Shown: one piece after another, positions 15,538 through 24,247 of the stretch
Numbering within the stretch: the first letter of the stretch is position 1
Layout: each line of letters opens with the position of its first letter
NCBI GenBank assembly: GCA_002729525.1
Contig: PBYI01000044.1
Location: 1 to 40,569 of the forward strand
Source of the DNA: Nocardioides sp.
Lineage (GTDB): Bacteria; Actinomycetota; Actinomycetes; Propionibacteriales; Nocardioidaceae
DNA: 40,569 bases
Direction: 5' to 3'
Translations under genes and position numbers: made by a program
Notes under the pieces: model-generated
Told to the model about the DNA's origin: nothing
Database searches by the model: none
Seen by the model: the letters and a program-made list of their open reading frames with translations, nothing else

Positions 15538-15894
15538 GTGGGACTCGTGCAGAAGATGGTCGGCCACTGGCTGGTGCTGGCCGGAGTGCTGGCCCTGGTC
15601 GCAGCAGTCGGGCAGGGAGTGGAGATCGACGGCGGGCCGGTCGCGCTGCTGATCGCGGCAGCCGTGCTCGGCCTGGTCAACGCTCTGCTCGGACCGGTCC
15701 TCCGGCTGCTCACCGCGCCGCTGACGCTGGCGACGCTCGGCCTGTTCTCCCTGGTCGTCAACACCGTCCTGCTCTACGTCGCCGCCGCACTCACCGACCG
15801 GCTTGACGTCGGCGGGCCGATCCACACGTTCCTCGCGGCCATCGTGATCTCGGTGCTCAACGCGCTGCTCGGGAAGCTCCTGCTCTCCGACTGA
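15538..15894 (+). CDS. phage holin family protein (four-helix, mycobacterial holin type)
   Basis: 118 residues, almost all hydrophobic, with four helices (about 8-25, 31-55, 61-84 and 94-113) and the family's NALLGPVLRLLTAPLTLATL and LFSLVVNTVLLYVAAAL core, ending NALLGKLLL. Despite the name, most chromosomal members are not phage genes, and no prophage genes surround this one. GTG 15538 follows GGGGAGGTGACGTC. Confidence 0.88.
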   Translation: MGLVQKMVGHWLVLAGVLALVAAVGQGVEIDGGPVALLIAAAVLGLVNALLGPVLRLLTAPLTLATLGLFSLVVNTVLLYVAAALTDRLDVGGPIHTFLAAIVISVLNALLGKLLLSD

Positions 15895-15936
15895 GACCCT
15901 CCTGGACACCGGGAGTGCACCCGGCGTGCACCCGGA

Positions 15937-15959
15937 GGCCCGGCCACCAGGACCGGGCC
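15937..15959. terminator. hairpin between convergent genes
   Basis: GGCCCGG (15937-15943) / CCGGGCC (15953-15959), 7 bp perfect with a 9-base loop, between the holin-like gene and the 3' end of the large secreted-protein gene. A GTGCACCCGG direct repeat lies just before it. Confidence 0.5.
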
Positions 15960-15980
15960 CACCGGGTCACCTCGCTCGGC

Positions 15981-18900
15981 TCAGCGGCACCGCACCCTCA
16001 GCACCAGCCGCACCACGGTGGTGCCGCCGTTGCCGTCGCCGACCACGAAGCGCGACCGCTCCCGTCCGCACCACCTCTTCCCGGGCACGTAGACGGCCCA
16101 GGACGCGGTGCCGACCGGTCCCCGCAGCCGGCCGTGGCGGGGGCGGGCGGGCAACTTGTAGGCCAGCGGGTCGCCCTCGACGTCGTACACGCCGATCGGG
16201 AGCCGGAACCGCTTCGCCTTGCCGGTGCCGGCCTTGCCCTGACGGGTCACGACCCGTCGCACCGCGGGCGCGAGCGGGGCGTCGTTGACGCAGGCGACCT
16301 CCAGCACCACCTGTCCGGCGTACGTCGTGCCGGGCTCGTCGACGACCTCGGCGGCGTACCCCACGGTCTCGGTGCCGCACCAGTTGCCGTCCGGCACCAG
16401 TCGTGCGGCGCCGGGCTCGTCGTCGGTCGGGGCCGGCACGAGCGTGCCGTGCTCCGGCGTACCGACCTCGGTGACCGCGAGCGCGCGTCCGACCGGATCG
16501 ACGTCGTTGGCCAGCAGGTCGACCGTGCCGGGGGTGTCCTCCGCGGTGGTGAGCCGGTCCTCGACGAGTGCCGGGGAGCAGTCGACGACCAGGTCGACGG
16601 TGCCCGTGGCGGTGAGTCCGCCGAGGTCGACGACGCGGTAGTCGAAGGAGTCCTCCCCGCAGGCGGTCGGTGTGTAGGTGAAGGAGCCGTCGCCACCGAG
16701 CACCAGGTCGCCGCCGGTCGGGTCGGCGCGCGGCGTCGGGTCGACCACGAGCGGTCCCTCGGCGTCCTCGGCGACGCTGAGCAGACCGGGCGCCGGCACG
16801 TCGAGCGTCTCGCCGTACCGGGCATCGAAGGTCAGCTCGCCGGTGATCGGGGCGGTGTTGGGGCACTCCACGGCCAGCCCGACGTCGATCGGGTCGGACG
16901 TGCCGGTGGCGCCGACGAGCACGAAGCGGAACGTGTCGGTGGCCCCGCACCACCCGGCGTCGGGCCGGTAGGTGAAGCCGCCGTCGGTGTCGACCAGGAG
17001 CGCGCCGTGCGCGGGCTCGGTCACCACCTCCGGCTCGGCCGCCTCCGGCTGGCCTGCGGTGAGACCGGACGACGGCGTGACGACCAGCAGCTCGTCGCCC
17101 ATCGCCTCGTAGAGCAGCGAGCCGGGGGCGAACACCTCGACCGGCGAGGTGACGGTGTCGGTGCTCCACGCGTCGGTCGCGGTGAGCTCGGCGTCGTAGG
17201 TGCCCGGGTCGTCGTAGGCGTGCACGACCGTCTGGCCGATCGCGGTGGTGGCGTCGGTCGTGCCGTCGTCGAGGTCCCAGGCGTACGTCGCGTCGACGCC
17301 GCCGGTGCTGCGGTTGGAGAAGGTCAGCGCCTCGCCGGTGCGGGCCATCGGAGGTGCGGCGACGAAGCGGGCCACGACGGCGGCGCGGGTGGCGACGTAC
17401 GACCAGTCGCTGGTGGTGGCGCGGCCGAAGAAGTCGGTCGCGGTGACCCGCCAGCGGTACAGCTTCCCGGCGGTGAGGCCGGTGACCTCGGCCGACTCGG
17501 TGCGCTCACCGGAGGCGGCCTCGGACGGGGACTCGGCGACCACCTGGCCGGAGTCGGCGGGGGCGCCGCCGACCTCCTCGATCTCCCAGTCGTAGGTCTC
17601 CACGGTGCCGCTGGCCTGCGTCCACTCCAGCGTCAGCGGTGAGGCGACGTCGGCGGGCTCGGTGTGCGCCACCGGCTCGACCGGCGCGAGCGTCTCCAGA
17701 CCGCCGGTGCCGGCGTAGTCGTCGACGGCGAAGTCCTGCACCCACACGGTGTACGGCGTGCCGTCGGCCGTCTCGACCGTGCGCTGGCACAGGAACGCCG
17801 TCCAGTCGTAGGCCTCCCTCTCCAGCCACGCGTTGTCGCCGGGGATGTGCCCGACGACACCGTTGAAGGCGGTGCCGGCTCCCATCGTGGTGGTGACCGC
17901 GGTCGAGGCGGACACGCTGGTGGAGAAGCCGCCGGTCACGTAGCCGGCCTTGACGGTCGCCTCGAACCCGAGCGAGCTGGTCGCGACGCGCGAGTCGGAC
18001 TGCGACTCGTCGATGGAGAACGCCGCCGCCTCGCTGTTGCCGGCGCCCACCAGCACGGTGTGCTCGGCGCTGGTGAGGATGTCGGGCCGGTCGGGCAGCT
18101 CGGGCGGGTCGCGGAAGGGGTTCTGGCCCAGGTAGTACGCCGCCGGCTCGAGCTCGCGGTCGCCGCTGAAGGAGCCGTCGCAGTAGTCGTCGATCTCGGT
18201 GCTCTCGACGTAGCTGCCGGGGTCGCCGACCTCGTGGGTGAGGACGTCGTCCAGCACCGGTCCGAGCTCGCCGTCCGGTCCGAACAGGTCCGGGTAGCGG
18301 GTCCGGAGCACCGACACCCCGGCCGAGCTGGTCACGGTGCCGCGCGGCAGCAGGATCTCGACGTCGTCCCCCAGACCGATGCCCAGGGAGGACGAGGAGA
18401 TCGCGCCGGTGACGCTGGTGTACCGCTGCACGTTGTAGACGAGCGTGTCCTCCTCGGGGAGGCCGTTGTAGGCGTCGGTCACGCTCACCTCGGTGCTCAG
18501 GGAGGTCTCGCTGCCGACGCCGGTGCTCACGGAGGCCGAGAAGCCCGCGCCGAAGGTGCCGGTGGGGTCCTCGACGGACAGGCCGATGCTGCTGCCCAGC
18601 TCCATCGAGACGCTGCTGCTGGACCCCGAGCCCGAGCTGGTGCTGCGCGCGAACTGCGTGCCGGTGCTGCCCTGACCGGCACCCGCGACCTGCGGCGGCG
18701 CAGCCAGGACGGCGATCGGGACCGGGTTCGTCAGGACGAGCTCCTGCTGCGGGTCGGCGACGCTGATGTCGGAGGCGACCGGCGGCAGCAGCACCGGGGT
18801 GCCGGACGCCGAGGTCGGCGCGACCCACACCCGCCCGCCGGTGTCGCTGCCCGTCAGGGCCCCGGTGGTGCGGGCGTTGCCGAAGCTCGCCCACAGCAGG

Positions 18901-20237
18901 TGGTCGGTGTCCGTGCGCACGGCGACCACCAGGGTCGCGTCGGCCGCGACGTCGGCACAGAAGCTCTCCTGGTGGGAGCCGGCCGCCTGGGCGCAGGAGT
19001 CCACGAAGAAGGGGTACAGCTCGGCCACCTCGTTCACCCCTGGAAGGCTCACGGTGCGGTCGTCCTCGTCCGGGACCGTCACCGTGAGCGCGGCGTCGCC
19101 GCCGGTGACGGCCTCCGAGGACACGCACGCCTGGTCCTGCTCGGAGATCACGACCACGGCGGGCGCCGAGCACCCGACGTCTCGGAGGTAGGTGCACTCG
19201 TAGACGGGCACGCCGATCTGCGTCCACTCGCAGGTCGCCGTGTCCCTGCCCAGGCCACCCCAGGTCACCAGCTGCGGCGCCTCGTTCCCGCTGGTCCGGT
19301 CCCAGACCATGTCCATGGTCGCGTCCGGACTGTTCGCCTGGGTGACGGCCGACCCGCCCTGCATCCCGTCCCACTCGGTGTCCGCGGCGCGCGTGACGAC
19401 GACCGACGGGCCGCTGAACGGGACGTCGTTCGCGCTGGCGACGAGGATCTGGCCGGACGTGTCCACCAGGCCGACGACCGCGCCGATCCGGCTGGTGGAG
19501 CCCGGGTCGACGTCCAGCTCGCCGAACTCCCAGGCGGGGTCCCAGTCGGCTAGCCAGGTGTCGTGCTCGGTGGGGTTGCCGCGCTCCAGGAAGCCGCCGT
19601 CCACGTTCCATCCCCAGGCCTCGATGCGGTCCGGGAACACGACCATGACGGCGTTCCGGTCGAGCGTCATCGGCACCACACCCAGCACCAGCGGCGTGCC
19701 CGGGTCAGTGAGGTCGTCGCCGTCCCACGCCTCGCCCGACCAGGTCTCGGTGAACCCGCCGGCCATGTTGCGGCGCACGACCAGGCGCTTGCCCGCGGTG
19801 TCCCAGAGCACCTCGTCCCACTCGTCGTCGTCGTCGACGAGGCCGATCACCGGAGAGGGCCCCTCCGGCGCCTGCTCGACCCCGTCGAGCACGTCCGCGC
19901 CGTCCCAGCCGTCCTCGACGAGCATCGTGTCGAGGAACGCCTCGCCGGTGACGTCGACGCCGTCGGCCTGGCTGTAGAGCTGGGTGATGGCGGCGTCGAC
20001 GCTCTGGCCGACGTAGTGCGGCGAGGCGCCGTCCTCCGCCAGCACCGCGGGCACCGGCGGGAGCGAGCCGTCGAGGATCGGCAGCGGGTCGGTGAGCGCC
20101 AGGTCACCCGCGGGCTCGAGGTCGTCGGCGGCCGCGACCGGCGACGACGGCAGGGCGGGCACCAGGAGCAGCCCCGCGAGCAGGGCGAGGACCAGCAGCG
20201 CGGCGGGCCGGTGCGAGCGAGGACGAGCGAGACGCAT
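15981..20237 (-). CDS. very large secreted multidomain protein (unknown N-terminal part, FnIII, PKD, four Cys-paired Ig-like repeats)
   Basis: 1418 residues. Signal peptide at about 1-41 (RPAALLVLALLAGLLLVPAL then VAA). The unknown N-terminal part (about 42-530) is Trp- and Asp-rich with several Cys. Two Ser/Thr/Gly-rich segments of alternating polarity (about 535-600 and 745-792) recall amphipathic beta-hairpins. Then a fibronectin-III-like domain (about 860-950), a PKD domain (about 955-1040: FSNRSTGGVDATYAWDLDDG, then HAYDDPGTYDAELTATD) and four cadherin/Big_9-like repeats (about 1055-1418), each with a (W)CG motif and a later Cys (GLAVEC, LVVDC, LEVAC, LRVRC). It ends without a membrane anchor or sortase signal. 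ATG 20237 follows GGGAG. Function unknown; an adhesin or pore-forming role is speculation. Probably controlled by the divergent LuxR regulator. Confidence 0.8.
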   Translation of the reverse strand: MRLARPRSHRPAALLVLALLAGLLLVPALPSSPVAAADDLEPAGDLALTDPLPILDGSLPPVPAVLAEDGASPHYVGQSVDAAITQLYSQADGVDVTGEAFLDTMLVEDGWDGADVLDGVEQAPEGPSPVIGLVDDDDEWDEVLWDTAGKRLVVRRNMAGGFTETWSGEAWDGDDLTDPGTPLVLGVVPMTLDRNAVMVVFPDRIEAWGWNVDGGFLERGNPTEHDTWLADWDPAWEFGELDVDPGSTSRIGAVVGLVDTSGQILVASANDVPFSGPSVVVTRAADTEWDGMQGGSAVTQANSPDATMDMVWDRTSGNEAPQLVTWGGLGRDTATCEWTQIGVPVYECTYLRDVGCSAPAVVVISEQDQACVSSEAVTGGDAALTVTVPDEDDRTVSLPGVNEVAELYPFFVDSCAQAAGSHQESFCADVAADATLVVAVRTDTDHLLWASFGNARTTGALTGSDTGGRVWVAPTSASGTPVLLPPVASDISVADPQQELVLTNPVPIAVLAAPPQVAGAGQGSTGTQFARSTSSGSGSSSSVSMELGSSIGLSVEDPTGTFGAGFSASVSTGVGSETSLSTEVSVTDAYNGLPEEDTLVYNVQRYTSVTGAISSSSLGIGLGDDVEILLPRGTVTSSAGVSVLRTRYPDLFGPDGELGPVLDDVLTHEVGDPGSYVESTEIDDYCDGSFSGDRELEPAAYYLGQNPFRDPPELPDRPDILTSAEHTVLVGAGNSEAAAFSIDESQSDSRVATSSLGFEATVKAGYVTGGFSTSVSASTAVTTTMGAGTAFNGVVGHIPGDNAWLEREAYDWTAFLCQRTVETADGTPYTVWVQDFAVDDYAGTGGLETLAPVEPVAHTEPADVASPLTLEWTQASGTVETYDWEIEEVGGAPADSGQVVAESPSEAASGERTESAEVTGLTAGKLYRWRVTATDFFGRATTSDWSYVATRAAVVARFVAAPPMARTGEALTFSNRSTGGVDATYAWDLDDGTTDATTAIGQTVVHAYDDPGTYDAELTATDAWSTDTVTSPVEVFAPGSLLYEAMGDELLVVTPSSGLTAGQPEAAEPEVVTEPAHGALLVDTDGGFTYRPDAGWCGATDTFRFVLVGATGTSDPIDVGLAVECPNTAPITGELTFDARYGETLDVPAPGLLSVAEDAEGPLVVDPTPRADPTGGDLVLGGDGSFTYTPTACGEDSFDYRVVDLGGLTATGTVDLVVDCSPALVEDRLTTAEDTPGTVDLLANDVDPVGRALAVTEVGTPEHGTLVPAPTDDEPGAARLVPDGNWCGTETVGYAAEVVDEPGTTYAGQVVLEVACVNDAPLAPAVRRVVTRQGKAGTGKAKRFRLPIGVYDVEGDPLAYKLPARPRHGRLRGPVGTASWAVYVPGKRWCGRERSRFVVGDGNGGTTVVRLVLRVRCR

Positions 20238-20327
20238 GGGGGACTCCCGAGGTCGTGCGTGAGCGGGCGCCGCTGGACGGGCGGCAGCCAGACCGTAGGC
20301 GCGGCCGGGGCCCCGGGTCCGGTGTCC

Positions 20328-20349
20328 ACTACGTAAACCGACTACGTAA
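20328..20349 (+). promoter_or_regulatory. paired ACTACGTAA direct repeats, candidate LuxR-type operator
   Basis: ACTACGTAA occurs at 20328-20336 and 20341-20349, 13 bases apart. Each contains the palindrome TACGTA. The pair sits between the divergent starts at 20237 and 20393, 91 bases from the secreted-protein ATG. It stands out as AT-rich in GC-rich DNA and is the likely target of the LuxR-type regulator at 20393. Confidence 0.55.
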
Positions 20350-20392
20350 TCTCGCGCCGCGACCAGCGGTTCCGCGTATACGGTCGGGGGTG

Positions 20393-23110
20393 ATGGCACG
20401 CCTGTTCGGGAGGGACGACGTGCGCGGTGCGGCGCGCACGGCCCTTGCCGAGCCCGACGTGCACGGGGTGCTGCTCACCGGTGACGCCGGCATCGGGAAG
20501 ACCCGGCTCGCCACCTCCCTGCTCGCGGAGGCGGCCGACACCGGCCGCCCCACCCGGGTCGTCCGAGGTTCGCCGCAGGCGCGGCAGGTGCCGGCCGCGC
20601 CGCTGCTGACCTGGCTCGCCGACGCGGGCGACGCAGCACCCGACGCGCTCGGGCCGGCGGTCGCGCTGCGCCGGCACCTCGCGGAGGCGGACGACGTACC
20701 GCTCGTGCTCGCCGACGACGCCGACCAGGTCGACGACACGACGCTCGACGCCCTGCTCGACCTGGCCGAAGCAGGGCTGCTGACGCTCGTGGTGACCCAG
20801 CGCTCCGGCACCCGACGGCTGCCGCGCGTGCAGGCCGCCGCGCAGCGCGGGAGCCTGCACCGCCTCGATCTCGGCCCGCTCGACCGGGCCTCGACCGTCG
20901 GGCTCGCCGAGGACCTGCTCGGCCACGCCCTCGCCCCCGACGCCCGCCGACGGCTGCACTCCTTGAGCAGTGGCAACGCGCTCTACGCCCGCGAGGTCGC
21001 CACCGCCTGGGCCGAGGGCGACCTGCTCCGGCCCGGTCCCGCGGGCCACCACCTCGGCGGACCGCACGGCGACCGGCTGCGGCAGCCCCGTCTGGTCGAC
21101 CTCCTCGCCGACCGGCTCGACGGCTGCTCGGAGGCCGAGCGCCGCACGCTCGTCGCGGTGGCCGCCTGCGAGCCGGTCATCACCACCGACCTCGGCGACG
21201 TCGCCGACACCGCTTCCGTGGAGTCGTTGCACCGTCGTGACCTGCTGTCGGTCGAGCCCGGACCGCGCGGCCTGGTGCTGTCGTCGGGCCACCCGCTGCT
21301 CGGGGAGCTGATCCGGCAGCAGTCGTCGCCGTTCGAGGTGGCCGGCGCCCGCCGTGCCGTGGCCGCCGCCTGGCGCGCGGCCGGGACGGACCTCACCGAG
21401 CACCGGCTCCAGGTCGCGACCTGGGCGCTGGAGGGCGGCCTGCCCGTCGAGCGCGCCGAGATGAGGGCCGCCGCCGTGGTGGCGCTCGAGCGGCACGAGG
21501 TCGACCTGGCCGAGCGGCTCGCGTTCGCCGCCCAGGACGGCTCCTTCTCCTGCGGCCGCACCAACGCCGCCGTGCTCTACCGCCGCGGCGACCTCGCGAC
21601 GCTGCGCACCATGGCCGAGCCGTGGACGAGCGCCGCCGAGACCCCCGACCAGGCCTGGGAGGCGCGCCGCACGCTGGCCTCCGCGGAGTACTGGCTCGGT
21701 GGCGACCCGACCCGGCTGGCCTCGCTGGTCACCGACCCGGCGACGCCCGGGGTGCTGCGCGAGGCGGTCCGCGCTGCCCTCCTGGTCACGCAGGGGTCGA
21801 TCGGCGCGGCGGCCGACGCGGCCCGCAGCACCCTGACCGAAGCCGGCACCGCCGACGGGCGGGTCGACCCGCGGGCACGGTTCGCCGCCACCCTCGCGCT
21901 GGCGATCGCGCACAACTACGAGGGGCACCCGGCGAGCGGTCTCGCCCACGTCACCGACGTCCTCGAGCGGGGTGCCGGGGTCGAGCACGACGTCCTGGCC
22001 CACTCCGACCTCGTGTACGCCGGCCCGCACATGGTGTCGCTGACGCTGCTGGGTCGCTGGGGCGAGGCGGTCGCCTTCGCCTCGGACACCCTGGCCCTGG
22101 CCCGCGACGTCGGCGACCCGGAGCACACCGGACTGCTCCTCTACTCCGTCGGCTGCCTGCACCTCGACTTCGGCCTGGTCGACGACGCGCTGCCCGCGCT
22201 CGCCGAGGCCCGCCGCTGGCTGGCGTCGGTCGGCCAGGTGGTGAAGGAGGGCTGGGTGGTCGCCGCCGAGGCCTACGCCCACGCAGCCCTCGGCGAGCCC
22301 GACCGGGCGGAGGTCCTGCTGGCCGACCTCGACGCCCGGCCCGAGCACCCCGCCCGCATCGACCACTCCTACGTCGCCCGCGCCCGCGCGGCGCTCGCCC
22401 ACCGCGCGGGTGCGTCCACGACCGCGCGCAGCCTGCTGCTCGACGAGCTGGCCCGCGTCGAGGCCGAGCGCAACGTGCTCGAGCAGCTGCTGTGCCTGCT
22501 CGACCTGGTGCGCGTCGGCGGCGCGGACGACGCCCTGCCGCACGCGCGCCGGCTGACCGGGGCAGGCCTCGAGGGGCCGGTGCTGCCGGCGTACCTCCGA
22601 CTCGTCGAGGCCGCCGCCGACCCCGACCCGGCCGTGCTCGACGAGCTGTGCACCGCCCTGGAGGCCGCCGGTGCGGCCAACCTGGCGCTCGACGCCGCCC
22701 GGATCGGTGCCGACCGGGCCCGCGACGCCGGCGACACCGACACGATGACGTCGTGGCTGACCCGGGCGGCCGCGCTCCGCGACCGGGCCGGCGTCCCGTG
22801 GCCGTTCGGGCTCGACCCGTCACGCACCCTGCTCCTCTCGCCCCGCGAGCAGGAGATCGCCCTGCGGGCCGCCCGCGGCCGCAGCAGCCGCGACATCGCC
22901 GACGAGCTCGTGCTCAGCGTCCGCACGGTGGAGACCCACCTCGGCCGGATCTACCGCAAGCTCGGAGTGCACGGCCGGTCCGGCATGGCGCGAGCGCTCG
23001 CGGTCCCCGACCCGGACGGCGGCGTCATCACCCCGAGTGCCGACGGCGCGCCGACCGTCGGAGCCGACGGGCCGGTCGGCACCGTGCTGCCCCTGCGCCG
23101 GCGGGCCTGA
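20393..23110 (+). CDS. large ATPase (STAND/LAL-type) regulator with LuxR helix-turn-helix
   Basis: 905 residues. Walker A GDAGIGKTRLA (about 30-40) follows the family start LFGRDDVRGAARTALA. Walker B is VLADDAD (about 104-110). A helical TPR-like middle extends to about 800 (for example GWVVAAEAYAHAALGEPDRA). The C-terminal LuxR domain (about 818-880) has LSPREQEIALRAARGRSSRD and LSVRTVETHLGRIYRKLG. ATG 20393 is preceded by TCGGGGGTG; GTG 20390 directly before it is equally possible. It is divergent from the 1418-residue secreted protein with the ACTACGTAA pair between them, so control of that gene and of itself is the simplest reading. Confidence 0.92.
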   Translation: MARLFGRDDVRGAARTALAEPDVHGVLLTGDAGIGKTRLATSLLAEAADTGRPTRVVRGSPQARQVPAAPLLTWLADAGDAAPDALGPAVALRRHLAEADDVPLVLADDADQVDDTTLDALLDLAEAGLLTLVVTQRSGTRRLPRVQAAAQRGSLHRLDLGPLDRASTVGLAEDLLGHALAPDARRRLHSLSSGNALYAREVATAWAEGDLLRPGPAGHHLGGPHGDRLRQPRLVDLLADRLDGCSEAERRTLVAVAACEPVITTDLGDVADTASVESLHRRDLLSVEPGPRGLVLSSGHPLLGELIRQQSSPFEVAGARRAVAAAWRAAGTDLTEHRLQVATWALEGGLPVERAEMRAAAVVALERHEVDLAERLAFAAQDGSFSCGRTNAAVLYRRGDLATLRTMAEPWTSAAETPDQAWEARRTLASAEYWLGGDPTRLASLVTDPATPGVLREAVRAALLVTQGSIGAAADAARSTLTEAGTADGRVDPRARFAATLALAIAHNYEGHPASGLAHVTDVLERGAGVEHDVLAHSDLVYAGPHMVSLTLLGRWGEAVAFASDTLALARDVGDPEHTGLLLYSVGCLHLDFGLVDDALPALAEARRWLASVGQVVKEGWVVAAEAYAHAALGEPDRAEVLLADLDARPEHPARIDHSYVARARAALAHRAGASTTARSLLLDELARVEAERNVLEQLLCLLDLVRVGGADDALPHARRLTGAGLEGPVLPAYLRLVEAAADPDPAVLDELCTALEAAGAANLALDAARIGADRARDAGDTDTMTSWLTRAAALRDRAGVPWPFGLDPSRTLLLSPREQEIALRAARGRSSRDIADELVLSVRTVETHLGRIYRKLGVHGRSGMARALAVPDPDGGVITPSADGAPTVGADGPVGTVLPLRRRA

Positions 23111-23123
23111 GACCCACCCGCGC

Positions 23124-24056
23124 TCACGACGTACGGCGCAGCGGCTCGTCGAGCCGGGCGGCGCGGGAGTGCCGGGGCACCGCGACGTGCACGGCGTTCC
23201 ACTCGACGACGTACGTCGTGGAGGTGCGGGCGGGCAGCAGCTCGCCGTCGACGTTGACCGGGCGGGGCTCGTCGGTGACGACCCGGACGGCGCGGGTGGT
23301 GAGGTGGACGACGCGGTCGCGCTCGACCAGCCGGCCGCTGCGCAGCAGTCGGGCCACCGACAGGTGCTCGTGCAGCCGACCCTGGCCGATCGCGTGCACG
23401 TCGAGCAGGTGGTCGTCGAGGGAGGCGTGCGGCGCGACGGTGTTCCCGCCGCCGAAGTGCCGACCGTTGCCCACCGAGAGCTGGAGCAGGTCGTCGAGCT
23501 CGACCACCCGCTCGACCGTGCCGGCGGCGTCGAGCAGCTCGAGGCGGGCCGCGAACGGCCGGTGGTGCCGGTAGGCCCGCACGGTCGCCACGGCGTAGGC
23601 CGCCGCGCTGACCGAGAGCCCGGTCGAGGCGACGTTGAGGAACGCCCGTCCGTCCGCGCGGCCGAGGCCGACGTCGACGACCCGACCAGCGAGACCCGCG
23701 CGGAGCGCGACGACCGGGTCCGTGGGCAGCTCGAGGGTGCGGGCCAGGTCGTTGGCCGTGCCCATCGGGAGCACCGCGAGCACCACGCCGGTGCCGGCGA
23801 CGCGGTCCGCCGCCGCGGCGACCGTGCCGTCCCCGCCGCCGACGACGAGCAGCGCGGGCCGCTGGGCGACGGCACGGTCGAGCACCGTGCCGAGGTCCTC
23901 GCGCGCACCCGGTCCGACCACGTGCACGCGCACCGCCGACCCCCGCGAGGCCAGCACCGCACGCGCCCCGTCGAGCGCGTCACGGCCGCGGCGCGAGCCC
24001 GTGTTGACCACGAGGGCGACGGGTGGGCGGTGGCGGAGCAGGTCGGCGACGTCCAT
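23124..24056 (-). CDS. diacylglycerol/sphingosine-kinase family lipid kinase
   Basis: 310 residues. The DAGK catalytic domain starts with VALVVNTGSRRG (about 13-24). The nucleotide-binding GGGDGT lies at about 73-78, then VLAVLPMGTANDLARTL (about 96-112). The second domain has FLNVASTGLSVSA, LLQLSVGNGRHFGGGNTVAP, and a C-terminal VNVDGELLPAR. All motifs needed for ATP-dependent phosphorylation of a lipid hydroxyl are present; diacylglycerol, a sphingoid base or another lipid are possible. I chose ATG 24056; the upstream extension is Arg/Pro-rich and lacks family features. It is divergent from the ceramidase gene, whose product would release sphingosine, making a shared lipid pathway plausible. 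Confidence 0.9.
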   Translation of the reverse strand: MDVADLLRHRPPVALVVNTGSRRGRDALDGARAVLASRGSAVRVHVVGPGAREDLGTVLDRAVAQRPALLVVGGGDGTVAAAADRVAGTGVVLAVLPMGTANDLARTLELPTDPVVALRAGLAGRVVDVGLGRADGRAFLNVASTGLSVSAAAYAVATVRAYRHHRPFAARLELLDAAGTVERVVELDDLLQLSVGNGRHFGGGNTVAPHASLDDHLLDVHAIGQGRLHEHLSVARLLRSGRLVERDRVVHLTTRAVRVVTDEPRPVNVDGELLPARTSTTYVVEWNAVHVAVPRHSRAARLDEPLRRTS

Positions 24057-24135
24057 GAGGTGCGACCGTGACGCGCGCCGGTGGCAGGAGGGTGGCAGGA
24101 GCGTGTGCGCGGGCTGAGGCTGCGCGTCCACCTGG

Positions 24136-24149
24136 GTGACCCGGGTCAC
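24136..24149. promoter_or_regulatory. GTGACCCGGGTCAC palindrome between lipid kinase and ceramidase
   Basis: A perfect 14-bp palindrome 80 bases from the kinase start and 99 from the ceramidase start. A second inverted repeat, ACCAACG (24174-24180) / CGTTGGT (24193-24199), lies nearer the ceramidase. Either could be an operator shared by the divergent pair. Related TCACCCGGGTGA sites occur at 27054-27078. Confidence 0.5.
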
Positions 24150-24247
24150 GCGTGCGTCGTGCCCGCCGGCGTAACCAACGCCTGACGGGGCCCGTTGGTC
24201 GGTCACCGCCACTCCCCCAGCCAGCCCACTCCCGAGGAGCCACCCTC

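Noticed and set aside
10930..15894. A 1654-codon plus-strand open frame
   Set aside because: It runs antisense through the LuxR-ATPase gene and the DUF7144 pair. The sequence is low-complexity Arg/Gly/Ala, as expected from GC-rich shadow frames; only its last 118 codons are a real gene (the holin-like protein).
15538..15894. Prophage remnant suggested by the holin family name
   Set aside because: No other phage gene is nearby; this holin-like family is a common chromosomal actinobacterial protein.
20342..22543. A 733-codon minus-strand frame opposite the second LuxR-ATPase
   Set aside because: Shadow frame with biased composition; the plus strand has Walker and LuxR motifs.
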